A stretch of DNA of 64,000 nucleotides, taken from assembly GCA_000507305.1 (NCBI GenBank), contig DF241538.1:1-64000 (forward strand), written 5' to 3'. Both the position numbers and the translations under genes were made by a program. This stretch comes from Breviolum minutum Mf 1.05b.01. Its lineage: Eukaryota; Sar; Dinophyceae; Suessiales; Symbiodiniaceae. The notes under the pieces are model-generated. The model ran no database searches. It was not told the origin of the DNA and saw only the letters and a program-made list of their open reading frames with translations. Of the stretch, positions 31,701 to 43,331 are shown piece by piece; positions within the stretch are counted from its first letter, which is position 1, and each line of letters opens with the position of its first letter.

Positions 31701-31711
31701 TTGAGCCAAAC
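31701..31711 (-). other. possible spliced-leader remnant in the glycosyltransferase leader
   Basis: TTTGGCTCAA, ten bases identical to the 3' part of the dinoflagellate spliced leader, about 60 bp upstream of the ATG. Ten bases can match by chance. Confidence 0.3.
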
Positions 31712-32611
31712 TCAGGTGACGCGAGAAAACCATAGAAAACCCTAACGATGCTGAGAGACAGACGGCTGAAAAATGACTGGTAGTTTTTTTTAATCCCAAG
31801 ATCAAGTAGCTGTTTTCCTTTAGCCAAATCGAATTCTTTACAATCCAAGATGATACCAAAAACATACAAAAAGCATCAAAGTATCCAAATAACCTGATCC
31901 ATTTTGATCCAATCTCTTTTAGAAATGCTGTCCCTGTTTTTGATGACCAATCCTCTGAAAGCTCAGAAAATGCCGCCTTCTCAGCTAGGTGATCTACAGA
32001 TTCACCGCCAAGCCAAATGGCCTCCCAACCGGCGAATCATGTGAGGAAAACGTGATGGAAAGCCCCTAAATGTTGGTCCTGTGATGATGTTAATGTACAA
32101 TGGTTAAAATTCATGGGGTTACAGGAAATCTGAAGACACTTCAGATTGAATTCAGTTGATGATGTTTATGATTCAGGTTATGATTTTGAGAGTTTTATGA
32201 GCCTTCTTTGCCACATGTGTCAAGTGAGTGCCCAAATAATCATGCTGAATCTTGCTATAAAACAAACTCATGGCTCAAAACACCAGCAATCTTGGTTTTC
32301 AAATCTATGTATATATTTACATCCGAATATAAATATACATACATGCAAGTAAGATATATGATATGTTATAACAAATTATAACATACCATTTGTATTTTGT
32401 CATTTGATCATATCTACACTCCTATCTTCGGCTGGCTGTATCTATCCCACCTGTAGCCGTGTAATCATAGTTCATCTAGATCCCATCTAGATATCATGGA
32501 TGGACATGATGGACATGTTTTCAATGACTGAAATGTTTCGGACTAGCTGCCGGTCTCATTTTTCCAAAAACTCTCCGAAAACATCTTCATATTTACCAGA
32601 ATCTGGGTGAA

Positions 32612-32788
32612 TCATATGTCAGCAAACGATTTCTTCACCTGAAAATAAAAGCAGGAATCTTTGGTCAAAAAAAACACACACACCATCACACACCGCAGTT
32701 CCAGTGTGTTGATCCCGTCTTCCACCGTCCCGTCTTCGACTGTCTCGTGGGCCTGCTCCACTGCCCAAACCAATGGTGACAAAGCAGC
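32612..32788 (-). CDS. candidate terminal exon, acidic protein
   Basis: After GCGACAG, AALSPLVWAVEQAHETVEDG then TVEDGINTLELR. The frame runs on to VKKSFADI and TGA, either directly or after a short intron ending TTTTCAG. GC-rich and strongly protein-like. Confidence 0.55.
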   Translation of the reverse strand, partial: AALSPLVWAVEQAHETVEDGTVEDGINTLELRCVMVCVFFLTKDSCFYFQVKKSFADI

Positions 32789-33654
32789 CTGTCGCTCGCA
32801 AGGTGCAAAAGGCCTCACCGCAGGCCTAAGTCACCGGGTCGGGAGGAAAATCTCCAATGATTTCGTCAGGAAATCCCGTAAAAATCACTAAAGTTCACAC
32901 GAGGGCTCCACCCAATCTCTGCTTACCTCCTATTAGCAACATTCATTGAAAATATAATATATTCAATAATTACTGTATATATATATATATAATAATATAT
33001 ATCTAATAATACATATAATATAATATGTATATATATATATATCTTAAAAGAAGGCCTCCAGCTATCTAGATTTGCCTCAAACTTCCGCTTCAAACTTCCA
33101 TGATTTGCTGAGTTTTCTCGCAAGGTCTCACAAGGTGCTGTCAGCATATGTGGTCCAGATACCTCCTTCCAGTATGAAAGAGTTCCGAACAAACGTTTCC
33201 GTTTGAATCTTAAGAATCATTCAATTCAGAACTTGCAATCACATGATTGTCGCATCTTCTATGTTCTTCGGTCAAGTGTTGCTGCATGTTATTGATGTTC
33301 CAAGAACCTCCTGAGTCATTGGGTCAAATGGGAGTCATTCCAGTTTGAGTCCTCCTGGACCACCGGAATCTCTGGAACGGGCACGGCAGGAACCAGGCCT
33401 GAGTTCAGCTTGAGGTGACCGGGTGCAGTAAATCCAGGCATGATTGAGAGAGAAGCCAAATTGGGGGATGTCCCGAGTCCAGTGGGCTTAGGATGTTTTT
33501 TTGTAAATTCTAAAAAAAGCCCTGGGAAAACTAGCCAAAAAATGACTAGAAACGGGATGATTTATGATGAATTGTTGCATCCTTATGAGGTGTCGGTCCT
33601 CGGTTTTGTTGGGAGGTGTACTACGATTTACTCTCTCCATCTACTACATGATTT

Positions 33655-33957
33655 ATGGATCACCTACAGATCAGTACCTGCAAAGGTAATTTTCCCATCT
33701 CCGGCAAATTGGTTGAGTCATCAAGGTGCCTGGATATGACTCTAATGGTCCTTGACACCAATCAATCCCATGGAGGAGAGAGCCTGCTAAGGGATCCCGA
33801 CGACCGTCAATGCCTTCCATGCCAGAATATTGCGAGGAGCCTGCGGGGGGACGGAGAGAATGATGGCCATCATGTAACGATGGCTAAAGGCCATAATACT
33901 ATCCAGCCGATGCTGCTTCTGGATTCAAAACGCCCTTTCTTCGTCGAAGGTTTGTAG
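33655..33957 (+). CDS. open frame of 100 codons, strand uncertain
   Basis: From an ATG, reads MDHLQISTCKGNFPISGKLV and later SHGGESLLRDPDDRQCLPCQ. The minus strand has an equally good exon, 33678-33840 (CGCAG/GC to GCAG/GTACTG; SSQYSGMEGIDGRRDPLAGS). Only one can be right. Confidence 0.35.
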   Translation: MDHLQISTCKGNFPISGKLVESSRCLDMTLMVLDTNQSHGGESLLRDPDDRQCLPCQNIARSLRGDGENDGHHVTMAKGHNTIQPMLLLDSKRPFFVEGL

Positions 33958-34092
33958 ATGATTTTTCAACGTTGTGCGAGTATTATCCCTGATCTACACG
34001 TCCGCATGGTCCTACATCTAAGCTCTATATTTCATATACAGTATATCATATATTTCATACCAGTTGCAGATTTTTCATGTTCAGCAAATCAC

Positions 34093-34142
34093 CTAAAGCA
34101 TCCATGCCTGCACTCTCCTTGCTGCCGGAGCGATTCTTCGGC
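34093..34142 (-). CDS. candidate internal exon
   Basis: AEESLRQQGECRHGCF between CCAAG/GCC and TTTAG/GTGATT. Confidence 0.4.
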
Positions 34143-34298
34143 CTTGGCCGGCCAATGTCAAAACCAGAATCAGAGCAAAACAAAAATTGAAGAGATAAAA
34201 CAAGTGACTTAAAGAGGTCTTTGACTTTGGGAAATAAAGGTGTTTATCAATGTTTACAGTGAAAACTTATCAAATCAGCAAAAAAAAGGAACTCTTAG

Positions 34299-34630
34299 CA
34301 ATCTGTGCCACCCCGACGCGGCAGAAGTTGCTGCAGGCATTGCCTCAAGACCCAACATGGCACCACTTGGCATCACCTGTTTTTTGTTAAAACAAAGAAG
34401 CTATCTTCCAAACCTCCATTCAATGTGTTCATATGGCTCTATGTTGTACATGGCGCCCATAGAAGGATGTTTAAGGAGTCTTCTAAAATTGTTTAACCAA
34501 CACTTGCAGGCCTTTGCAGCAACCGGTGGACCAATATATAGGCCAGCTGGTGGCACTTCAGCCACTGGCTCTGGCGTACTTCGTCCTTCCGAAACTTCAC
34601 AAATTGCCAGACTTGGCACAAAAAAAATGC
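34299..34630 (+). CDS. candidate helical-repeat protein, two exons
   Basis: Exon 34299-34378 (CTTAG/CA) encodes ICATPTRQKLLQALPQDPTW then HHLASP with donor CCT/GTTTTT. Exon from 34520 (TTTGCAG/CAA), phase 0, reads QQPVDQYIGQLVALQPLALA then YFVLPKLHKLPDLAQ. The minus strand of the second exon is also open (KFRKDEVRQSQWLKCHQLAY). Confidence 0.3.
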
Positions 34631-35009
34631 CTCGCGGATTGGGTTATATTGGTGGTGTTTCAGTATGCTATTTGTCAACTTAGTATTCTGGAGAGAAAAC
34701 ATGCAAATTGCAAATATACATTTAGATGATTATATAGACTGTATGTCCAAAATTGTCCAACATAGTACTGTAATTAAGACATGTTCAATACTTACAACAT
34801 CATTTTCAACATAGTTCCTAGCATAACATCCTCTCAATACGTACAATACAACGCAAGCCCCCGTTTAAAGAGGCTAATGACACATATGTTGTACAGTATT
34901 GTACAATTGGTGGATCGGTAGATGATCTAGTATGATATAGAGTTTTTTGCTTTAACGCCAGTTGTTATCACCGTGTTATCACCAAAATGTCCTCGCCAAA
35001 TTGTACACT

Positions 35010-35120
35010 CCCTGAAACTAACAAAATCGCGCTTGAAGATTGATGCTTAGAAGACCATCCCTTTCCTTTCGAGGTTCGGCCTAGCCTATTTTCAGGGGCG
35101 TTTGGTTGTTAGTTTCAGGG
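35010..35120. repeat. MITE-like element with CCCTGAAACTAACA ends
   Basis: CCCTGAAACTAACA and TGTTAGTTTCAGGG bound 111 bp; a related inner piece (AGACCATCCTTTCCTATTTTC) recurs near 43930. Confidence 0.7.
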
Positions 35121-35659
35121 AAGGTACTCTCAAACAATCAAGGTTCCGGCAAAACAAACTGAGAAACAGGGATCATTACATGACACCAACCCAAACTTCA
35201 TGCACTAGCACTTTTCTGGGAAATCCATGGAAATTCCTTCAAATAGCATCAAGTTTAATATATTCACCCAAAAAAAAAGGCTCGCGTTTTCCATGACCCC
35301 TAACGAAAACCCAGAGTTTACTCACCATCCCGTTCGTCCTTGTGAAAGTTGTGACCTTGGGAGTTGTTGCTTTGGAAACCCTCAAACGTTTGATGGCTAA
35401 CATGGGTTGCTAGAAGTTTGAAGGAACTAGAATGATGATATACTGAATTACACTTTATTATATGTTATCATGATTCGTGTTACTAAGTATTATAATAACT
35501 ATCATAAGTTTCATCTTGATTTTCCATGATTTCCGAACCTCGAACCTTCTCAACAAAAAGGGTATCTTCAGGTCCCCCTTGGACTTTACCACATAGTGTT
35601 TTTGGCACTCATGGGGATGATCCCAGAAATGTCCACTGTCGTCGAATCGAAAAAAATAC

Positions 35660-35861
35660 CTCGGCTTCCCACATGCGTTCGTGTGGCTGAGACAGCACTT
35701 GTGCAGCTTGTGCTGCTTGTGCTGCTTGTGCTGCTTGTGCAGCTTGAACCGCTTGGGCAGCTTGAACCGCTTGTGCCACTTGTGCCACTTGTGGCACTTG
35801 TGGCACTTGTGGCTGTGACACTGGTGGAGTGGCTAGCCGCGCTGAGGGAGGTGGGGTTGAC
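35660..35861 (-). CDS. exon encoding Pro/Val/Ala/Gln-rich repeat
   Basis: Between GTGCCCAG/G and GAG/GTATTT; 67 codons. Begins STPPPSARLATPPVSQPQVP, passes through about twelve three-residue units (QVP, QVA, QAV, QAA) made by a 9-bp tandem repeat, and ends QVLSQPHERMWEAE. The flanks of the repeat are ordinary coding sequence. Likely a disordered linker. The plus strand is also open through the repeat. Confidence 0.5.
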
Positions 35862-36072
35862 CTGGGCACAACGGCACCCAAGACACCAGCTCTTTGGATC
35901 GATTTTCCTTTCAAAAACACAACGGATTCAGCCTCGCGGCCTCGCCTCGTTTGATGCGGATTGGCCGGGACGGAAGATGATGCCTTGGGAAGTCACCCAG
36001 TTGGTTTGGTTGTTTTGTTGGAAGCTTTGGTAGTTCATCAAACTCTGGGATGTTTAAGGTTAATCCTGAGAC

Positions 36073-36181
36073 CCTAGTGATCCAATCACCTTGTGAGAAT
36101 GGTAATGGAACCTAAATACCTTGCTGAGGAGGTAATTATACACCCCACTCATCATCTGACAAGGTGATTGGATCCTTAGGG
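36073..36181. repeat. MITE-like element with CCCTAGTGATCC ends
   Basis: CCCTAGTGATCCAATCACCT and AGGTGATTGGATCCTTAGGG bound 109 bp; no other copy seen in the window. Confidence 0.7.
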
Positions 36182-36458
36182 AAAATGACAACCGTTTCTG
36201 AAGTTTTTTAGTATCGAATCATGATATGCCTTCTGTCTATCCATCCTTACGAATTGGATTTTAGCATGTTTTTTTCTGAGATGAATTTGGCAGGCAACAA
36301 GATCTATACTCTATACTAGGGTATTTCCCCATGCATCTGATGTTTCTATCTTACGTAAGAAACGAATACAGAATACATTCAAACTTACAATTGCAAACTC
36401 TCACAATACTAGGGAATGCATGACTAATGCTGTGTACATGCTGCATTTGAACAAAAAC

Positions 36459-37193
36459 TCAGGAGCACACCGCAATGGAGGAGCCCTGATCTGGATGCCA
36501 CACCTCATCCTCATCTTCCTCAGGCCTATGCTCAGGAGGGGGAGGTACATCTCCATCTGTGGGTAGTTTGTTGTTGCCATGCTAAAAATAGTGATGACAA
36601 GTTATTTCAAAAACACAAATTGAGGAACCGTCAAAAAAACAAATATCATATACTATATAATATATATATATAATATACGTATATATATATATACACGGTA
36701 CCTAAATATAGAGAGCTTTAAGAACCCCAGAACTTGTCTGACAGATTTTCTTGAAAAAATCACCGGTGTTGAACCCACAAATGGGAGGGCCATTTCCGTT
36801 GCCAGACCTTGGAAGTTCTTCTTCAAAGCGCCTGAAGTCCAGGGTTCATTGGTCGAATGCGAGTTGGATTTTTCCAAAAACCAGCAGTCAGAACTACTGT
36901 TGATGGAAGAAATCCAACTAACCAGTCAAGGTAGGTAGTTCATCCCATTATTTAGAGATACTTCCCAGGTGGTGTAGGATTTCTTATGATTTCTTCCATC
37001 AACAGTACCAAAAAAAACCGTTGGTTGACCAACAGGGTCTTTTTAGGAAAACAGGATGATTCGTTTCAACCCGTTTGAAACAGAATGATATAATACCATA
37101 TAGTGAATCTTCCAAGTGGAAATGTTTCCGAAAGTTTCTGTCAAGGATAAAAAAAAACAGTGAGCGAAACCACCTCCAAATGAGCCTGGCCAT
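36459..37193 (-). CDS. unknown protein, C-terminal exons, one intron formed by a MITE
   Basis: A frame open from 37193 (weakly protein-like upstream) ends RPCWSTNGFF at TG/GTACTG (37009). In phase, 36775-36896 encodes SSDCWFLEKSNSHSTNEPWT then SGALKKNFQGLATEMALPFV, donor GTGG/GTTCAA. The terminal exon 36459-36556 (after ACCCACAG) encodes GDVPPPPEHRPEEDEDEVWH then PDQGSSIAVCS and TGA and is the most convincing. The intron 36897-37008 is an inverted-repeat element plus three bases. Function unknown; acidic, proline-rich tail. Confidence 0.5.
36897..37005. repeat. MITE-like element, CTGTTGATGG family, TA target duplication
   Basis: CTGTTGATGGAAGAAATCC at the left and GATTTCTTCCATCAACAG at the right, with TA outside each end (36895-36896, 37006-37007). 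On the minus strand its end CAACAG serves as acceptor and the flanking G-TA as donor of the predicted intron. Confidence 0.85.
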
Positions 37194-37562
37194 TGCTCTG
37201 TAAGAAATCCTACCGTTGATAAGAATATCAATAAAATCAAGAAGTCGATGATGATCTATGTCTATTATGAAGAATGTTTCATCCAGAATATATATATATA
37301 CATATCTGTATAAAGGTACTGTATCTCAACATATCTCAACTGGCGCCCAATTTTCTTTTCACTACAACCATGGGTCACACCGACATCTTCCCCCATGAGG
37401 CTCCGGCTGCGGAACCGCTGCTAAGACCGTCTTCCGCAAGCTGTGGTTCTCACGACGCAAGCCTTTGGGGGGAAGCTTCGATGGGAACTTCACTTGGTGG
37501 CTCCGTAACTCACCTGTTGGCTTAATAGGGATCCTTTTAATGGCGTATTTTCAAAACCCCCT

Positions 37563-37673
37563 GTATGGATGTTTCCTTAAATGGTGGTACCCCAAGTCAT
37601 CAATTTTAATAGGGTTTTCCATTATAAACCATCCATTTTGGGGTACCTCTATTTTTGGAAACACCCATATGAT
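37563..37673. repeat. MITE-like element, GGGTGTTTCC family
   Basis: TGGATGTTTCCTTAAATGG...GTACCCCAA and TTGGGGTACC...TTTGGAAACACCCA, flanked by TA. The centre shares AGGGTTTTCCATTATAAACC with the complement of the 28738 copy. Confidence 0.8.
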
Positions 37674-38831
37674 TGGGTAGTTTTTGATCCCATTCTATAA
37701 CTAAAACAACCAGGGATCCTTTTTTTCATTGCTCATTTACGGTTTTGCTCTCAAACCGAACCACCAGGTACTGTGCTTTTTTGTGGACCCCCTTTTCTGA
37801 TTGCGACATTTCAACTTTTCTTGCAAGAATTATGTCGGCATACATGTTTCATCTTCAGGATGATCACGTCTGAAAGAAAACTCAGGTTTACAGGGATCAC
37901 AGGCACACTCAACATGATTGCTTTTCAAAAAAGGTGGTCAAACAATCTCATCATGTATCCCAAATCAAACGTATTTCTTTAATGTCACATACCCCATTCT
38001 TGCACTGTCAGAGACCAATTTTTGGAAGATCTTCCAACAACAAAGGCAACACAACTTTGAAGGTTCGAAACCTCAGGAACCCCAACGGTTTGGACCCTTC
38101 GGGAGACCGGACTTTCAACGTCCGCTTCCAATCCTTTCAGCACAGAAGCAAGTTGTTTCACCAGTTTCCTGGCGCGCGGAATCGTGAGGTTGAATTTTTT
38201 TCCCGACTCGTTGAATCAGAACTGATTCTGTGTTTTTTCCAAAAATTGCCCATTAAACCTTAATTACTTGGAAATGATACTGACAACGGCTACAATAGCA
38301 TTATGTTGTATGATAGCTTTTTGAAGCTAGATGTATGGCTGTTGTGCAGTAGTATGCCAACCCTTTTGTAAGTCCTTCACGGGTTTCAGTACAGGCCATT
38401 TTACATACTTTACAAATTTCTGGACTTCCACCACCAGCATATCACCAAATGGCGGCATCAAGATTCTTGTCATAGTACCATTAAATCAGGTCAAAGCCAC
38501 ATTCCAGGATGCAGCTAGCAATCTCATCAGCAGTGTGTTTCGATTGTTGCTTATGATTTCCATTGGTGAGTTCCATGTCTTAGTCCGATGTCGACCAGGT
38601 CCATCCAAGCACAAGGAAGGAGCACGCAGTATCCCGGCAATGCTCCAAGATGTCCTTCATGCATCGTGACAGCGGGAGGTGGGGCGTTTGGAAAAAAAAA
38701 CATGCTACAAAAAGCATGCCCCTTGAGTACTCATACACACACCCTTGTTACAGCAATCACAAGAAAATTCGTTTTTTCATGGTTTTTCAACAGATCAGCT
38801 GCGCATGGATCATGCTGGAGCAAATTCACCC

Positions 38832-38984
38832 TCAAGAGTTCCTGAGAATGTTCACGAATTCCAGTGCAAACTGTTTCAGCCCGTGCCGCTCCTGCTGATT
38901 TCCCTCCTCTTTCTCCTTCTCAACTTGCTGTGATAGCACCTCATCACCCCAGTTGCTGCTGTAAAACTCGACCACCTTGGGGTC
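38832..38984 (-). CDS. candidate terminal exon, charged coiled-coil-like tail
   Basis: After GGGCATAG, DPKVVEFYSSNWGDEVLSQQ then VEKEKEEGNQQERHGLKQFA and LEFVNILRNS, TGA. Just upstream DVCEEKLRPSDPEV may be the preceding exon across a 40-bp gap. Confidence 0.45.
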   Translation of the reverse strand, partial: DPKVVEFYSSNWGDEVLSQQVEKEKEEGNQQERHGLKQFALEFVNILRNS

Positions 38985-39839
38985 CTATGCCCTTCGAGGT
39001 CAGGACATGCATACTTGTATAGACCACTTCTGGATCAGAGGGCCTCAGTTTTTCTTCGCAGACATCCTGAAAGATCCAAGAGTATCTGGCCTTTACCTCA
39101 TTGAAGTGGTATCTTTTCATAGGTTTTTTGTTAGCGGTCCAAGAAGAAATGCCCAACTTGGAAAACTGCCGATGGCAGTTTTCCAAAAGATCCAAAAGGC
39201 CAACTACTTTTGCAAATCCCAAGCAGCGGTGGTTGCCAGTCCATGTCACCGCCACCTGCGGATTTTGCCCACAGAGTACGAAAAGAGTGACTGGTCTTGG
39301 AGTTTTTTTTCCTTTCGATTCGGGACTACCAGTTACTTTGGTTCTGAGTTTTCTCGAAACAGAAGCTCATGTGACTAATCAGCATTGTTTGTAGGATCAG
39401 ATTGTGATGCTGCAACTACATCTAGAAGAACTCAAAACACACTGATAATTCACCATGGAAGGAGTGGACTGGGAAAAATCTTCAAAACTTCACCATGAAG
39501 CGGGAAAGCATAGAGCCTGGTAGTCGAATGGCAGGTCCAAGCAAATGGCCCTGGCTTGCAGGACACACGAATACACAAAGGTCAGGCACAAAAAGGTTGT
39601 TTATGGTTGTTTGTTAGGTAGAGATAGTAAGAGTCTATACTATATGTATGTATATATATATGTATAACAACGTATATATATATATATAATTATATATATT
39701 TATATATACATACATTCATATTGTTTCACTTAAAGATTGTTTTTTGCGTTGTTTTTGCCATGTAATTCCACTTTCTTCAATTCAAACAATTTTCACCAAG
39801 TAATGATCATGAGCCTCATGACGTACACCCCGGAATATC

Positions 39840-39935
39840 AAGATGGAACCCAAAAAATGGAGGTGGATGGAAGATGATTTCCCTTTTCAAACAGTTGATT
39901 TTCAGGTTCCATCTTAATTTTCAGGGATGTATGCC
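39840..39935. repeat. MITE-like element related to that at 47912
   Basis: Shares ATGGAAxCCAAAAAATG, GGAAGATGATT and TTCAAACAGxTGATT in the same order with the 47912 element; ends are less clear. Confidence 0.45.
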
Positions 39936-40362
39936 TAAAAATGATCTAAAAAAATGCATCCCTGCCTCTGCTGGAACAGCAGGAATTGCAGGTATGTGCA
40001 CCTGACATGCCTATCAAAATGCGGAAGAAAAAGCCACAACAACATAGCCATCATGGAACATCTTGGAAAATCTACTGAAAATCATGGAAAATCATGAAAA
40101 AAACACCAAACATGTTGAGAAACAAAAATCATCTCATTGATCACTCATCAAGGAGCATGGACAGCTCCACAACTTGGCCACCTCGGGTTGTGGCAAAGGC
40201 GTTGGCTGTAAGACCTGGCGTTGGGGAAAAACCCTACAGGCCTTGGCCTTGGAAGTAAGAAACTTGAAGATCTGATACCAGGGATTGGATGATACTTGCT
40301 GATGAACAGCAATCATCAACCAACAATCAACATCCAACAAAATCCAACAACAATCATCATGA

Positions 40363-40379
40363 TCATGATCATGATCATG

Positions 40380-40419
<40 letters not shown>

Positions 40420-40439
40420 ACAACAACAACAACAACAAC
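40363..40439. repeat. (ATGATC)n, (ATC)n, (AAC)n compound microsatellite
   Basis: Three units follow one another; preceded by CAACAATCAACATCCAACAA, which looks like a degraded version. Confidence 0.95.
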
Positions 40440-41335
40440 CAAGGAGAAGAAATGAAGGGGATTTATGGCCAGGTGATTCGTTCAAAATTTCTGAACCCTT
40501 GTGGCCTGAGGTGCTCCGACATAGGGAGATGTGTTTGGAGGTACAGCAGGCACAATCGTCCTGGGCGTCGTGGCAAAACTGGAGAATCCCCCCGGCCTGT
40601 TTGACGCAGTGCTTTTATTCTTTTCCATCAGGGGGTCTCCCTTGTTAAAGGGATAGCGTTCTTCTTGTTAAGTCTAGAATAGTATCACGGAAATATCATG
40701 TGTATACCTATCCAATAGAGAGAGCATGCAGCATACAGTAGAGTAAATTTAAATGAATTTAGTGACGAAGCAGGTATGCGTCCATAGCTCTTGACGGTTG
40801 CAGCTCCACTGTGTCCAGCCGCAGCTGCCTCGTACTGGCTGAAATGCTCTGCACTTGTTCCTGGGAGTTGCCAGGCTGCATGACAAATATGCGAAGCAGT
40901 AAAAGTCCCAACTGTAGCAGCAACCGCATCGAGCTCTCCACGTTTGGCATTCTAGACTTCGGGAATCTTGAAGAAGACGAGGTTGAGCCGTAAGAAGCCA
41001 TAAAAATAAATGCTGAGAATGTTCTGTTAAAGCCATCCAACATGTTACATTACATTATATACTTCTATCTAATCTGCAGTTCTCCAAAAGCAGCTGCAGT
41101 TCGGATGGTCCTCCGGCGGCTCCCAAGGTTGCCAAGACACCTGGTCCAGCATACAGTTGGACAGCCAGACTGTCTGATAGGTTATGATTGAAAAGACCAC
41201 ACCATATTTGGCTTGGGATCCTTCTGCAACACAGTGCCAAAAGCCCCTTTAAAAAAACGGTTAGTATATTCTTAGTACCACTATATTCATCGACAATCTT
41301 CGGCCGCCAAATTCGGAGCCAAATACACCTACATT

Positions 41336-41437
41336 CTAAGTGCCAGCCCAACACGCCTGGCACTGTGGCGCTGGTACTGGAGCTGGCATTGGTGCTGGTG
41401 CTGCGGGCATCCGCTGTGCCCTGCGCCAATCATCCAT
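41336..41437 (-). CDS. candidate small Pro/Ala-rich ORF or exon
   Basis: MDDWRRAQRMPAAPAPMPAP then VPAPQCQACWAGT and TAG. It may instead be spliced at CAG/GCGTGT (a GC donor). Located just downstream of the next gene's exon on the same strand. Confidence 0.35.
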   Translation of the reverse strand: MDDWRRAQRMPAAPAPMPAPVPAPQCQACWAGT

Positions 41438-41607
41438 AGTTGATGCCCAGTCCAATCTGGTAAATCACCGAAAGGATCTTATGAAAAGTGAACAAAAACC
41501 ATCAGGGATATGATTTTGAAAACCAAGCCCGATTGATGCAGGATTGTGCTTTATCAACAGTGCAACAGTACTAGTCGAACCGAGCCTGCATGGTGACATC
41601 TGCATAC

Positions 41608-41894
41608 CCTGTTGTAGCGAGCTGTCTGGCACGAACGCCTTTTCGGCGACACAATTTCAATAAGTTGCAATTTGCACTCCTGAGGTAACACACCAAAAGA
41701 GTAGAAAACTGCAGGATGCCTTCTATCTTGACAAATGATATTTTCTTGAGAAATGTTCACCGCATTTCTCTCTTTACAACTGGGCACTTCCATTTCACAA
41801 GCAGCGTTTGAATCATCCTCACTTTGCCCATTGCTTCCCTGTAAGCAACGTTCAAAATCCTCATGGCATTCCATAGATGGGTTTTTTGGGGATC
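41608..41894 (-). CDS. large exon of an unknown Cys-containing protein
   Basis: Ninety-five codons between TTACAAG/GA and AGG/GTATGC. Reads SPKNPSMECHEDFERCLQGS, then NGQSEDDSNAACEMEVPSCK, later FGVLPQECKLQLIEIVSPKR. A methionine at residue 7 could be the start. After the donor, an exon from 41462 would add IGLGINYG and a stop. Composition and length make this one of the better exons. Confidence 0.6.
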
Positions 41895-42374
41895 CTTGTA
41901 ATGGCTTGTTATAATCCCTATATGCATATATATACTTCACTGGGTAATATCATCCCCTATAGGCCCTATATACAACAAAATAGCCAGGCTTTTTGGTCAC
42001 TGCTCATATGCGCCACCATGGAACCCCTCCATCGCCTCAGGCATCGGCAAACATGGCGCCTGCCAAGTCTTGAGACTTCAAGTCTCAGTTGATTTTTCCG
42101 GTGCCATTAGCAATCCATGATTTCATTTTGGCCATCGGGGTCTCTTGGCCAATTTAAACAAAAAAAACACAAAATCCTGGCAATCCATTAAGGATTCAAA
42201 ACAAAACACGTCAAGGTGAATCAATGGCATATCTATGCATATATATGGCATATCTTGTATTTTTTTTTCGTGCATCTATATATTTCATGGGAATGTCTAT
42301 CTGATTTTTCCATATGTTTCAAGCTGCCAGATTCGTTGTTTTCAAGCGCCTGGAAGCGGCATGCACACATCGAC

Positions 42375-42545
42375 CTGTTGGTGGCAACGGCTTGGCGGCA
42401 GGTTTCCACACCCGAAACCGGATTTCGGGCCATTGCTTCAGCTGGGCCCCGAACGGAGAACCAGGAGACATGCTGCTGGGTGCCATGGCCTCGAATTTTG
42501 GGGCACGGATGGATGTTTTTGGATTCATGTTTGTTTTTAGTCATG
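42375..42545 (-). CDS. candidate exon, two frames open
   Basis: One frame reads HESKNIHPCPKIRGHGTQQH then VSWFSVRGPAEAMARNPVSG and ends AACAG/GTCGAT; another reads APKFEAMAPSSMSPGSPFGA. GC-rich island in AT-rich DNA. Confidence 0.35.
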
Positions 42546-43331
42546 CAATTTTGGAGGCAACATAGTAATTTTGTAGTCGGGAATATCATGAATTTGTCAA
42601 AAAATATCGCAACTTTTGATGTTCCTTTTCCCAAACAAAAAACACATGAATTAGATTGAATCTGTCAGACTGAAGGCATTGGTACACTTGAAGCCTTCGA
42701 AGGTGGTGTAGGCACTGGAGAAGCACTGCGTCCTACAGCGGAGTCCCACTGGGAATCAAATGCCGACATCATAATGTCAAGTTGATGTGGGAAACACCTT
42801 TCGAACTGAGATGGGTTTTTGTAGAATTTGTGCCTTTGAAAGAAATGTCTTAAGAGTCTAAGACTGCAATTTCTCTAAATTTGACGAAAAATCCTTGGAA
42901 AAACATGACCCTCCACCACCAGCGATTTAAAGGAGGCCTTGTGGGAACTGAGGAGGAATCCTCGGTCAAGTTGTGAAAGGATTCCGGATTCATATCTAAA
43001 AACCTAGGATTTGCCTGTTCTGTGGGCTGGTTTTGTGCGTTGCAACTTTCTTAAGAATGGATGTTTGTTGCAAAAAAAAAGGTTCTTTCTTTGATTGATA
43101 CACTGTTCGATGGGGGCGAACAATGTGCTATTCGCTTACCACAATGGAGTGGTCAAAAAGAGCCAATATTAATCCCTTTTTGTAGGTGATGGATCCCTTT
43201 GCTATGATTCACCATTCTAGATGAGTCAACCATCCATACCGTTGATGGTTCAGAAATCCGGCGTTCACCAGTTGAGGTTGGTAGTTGGACTCCCATGACT
43301 TTTTACACGGGTGAAATGTACATCCCAGCAC

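Noticed and set aside
38331-38669. 112-codon plus-strand ORF
   Set aside because: No splice borders or domain; the minus strand is about equally open; likely chance.
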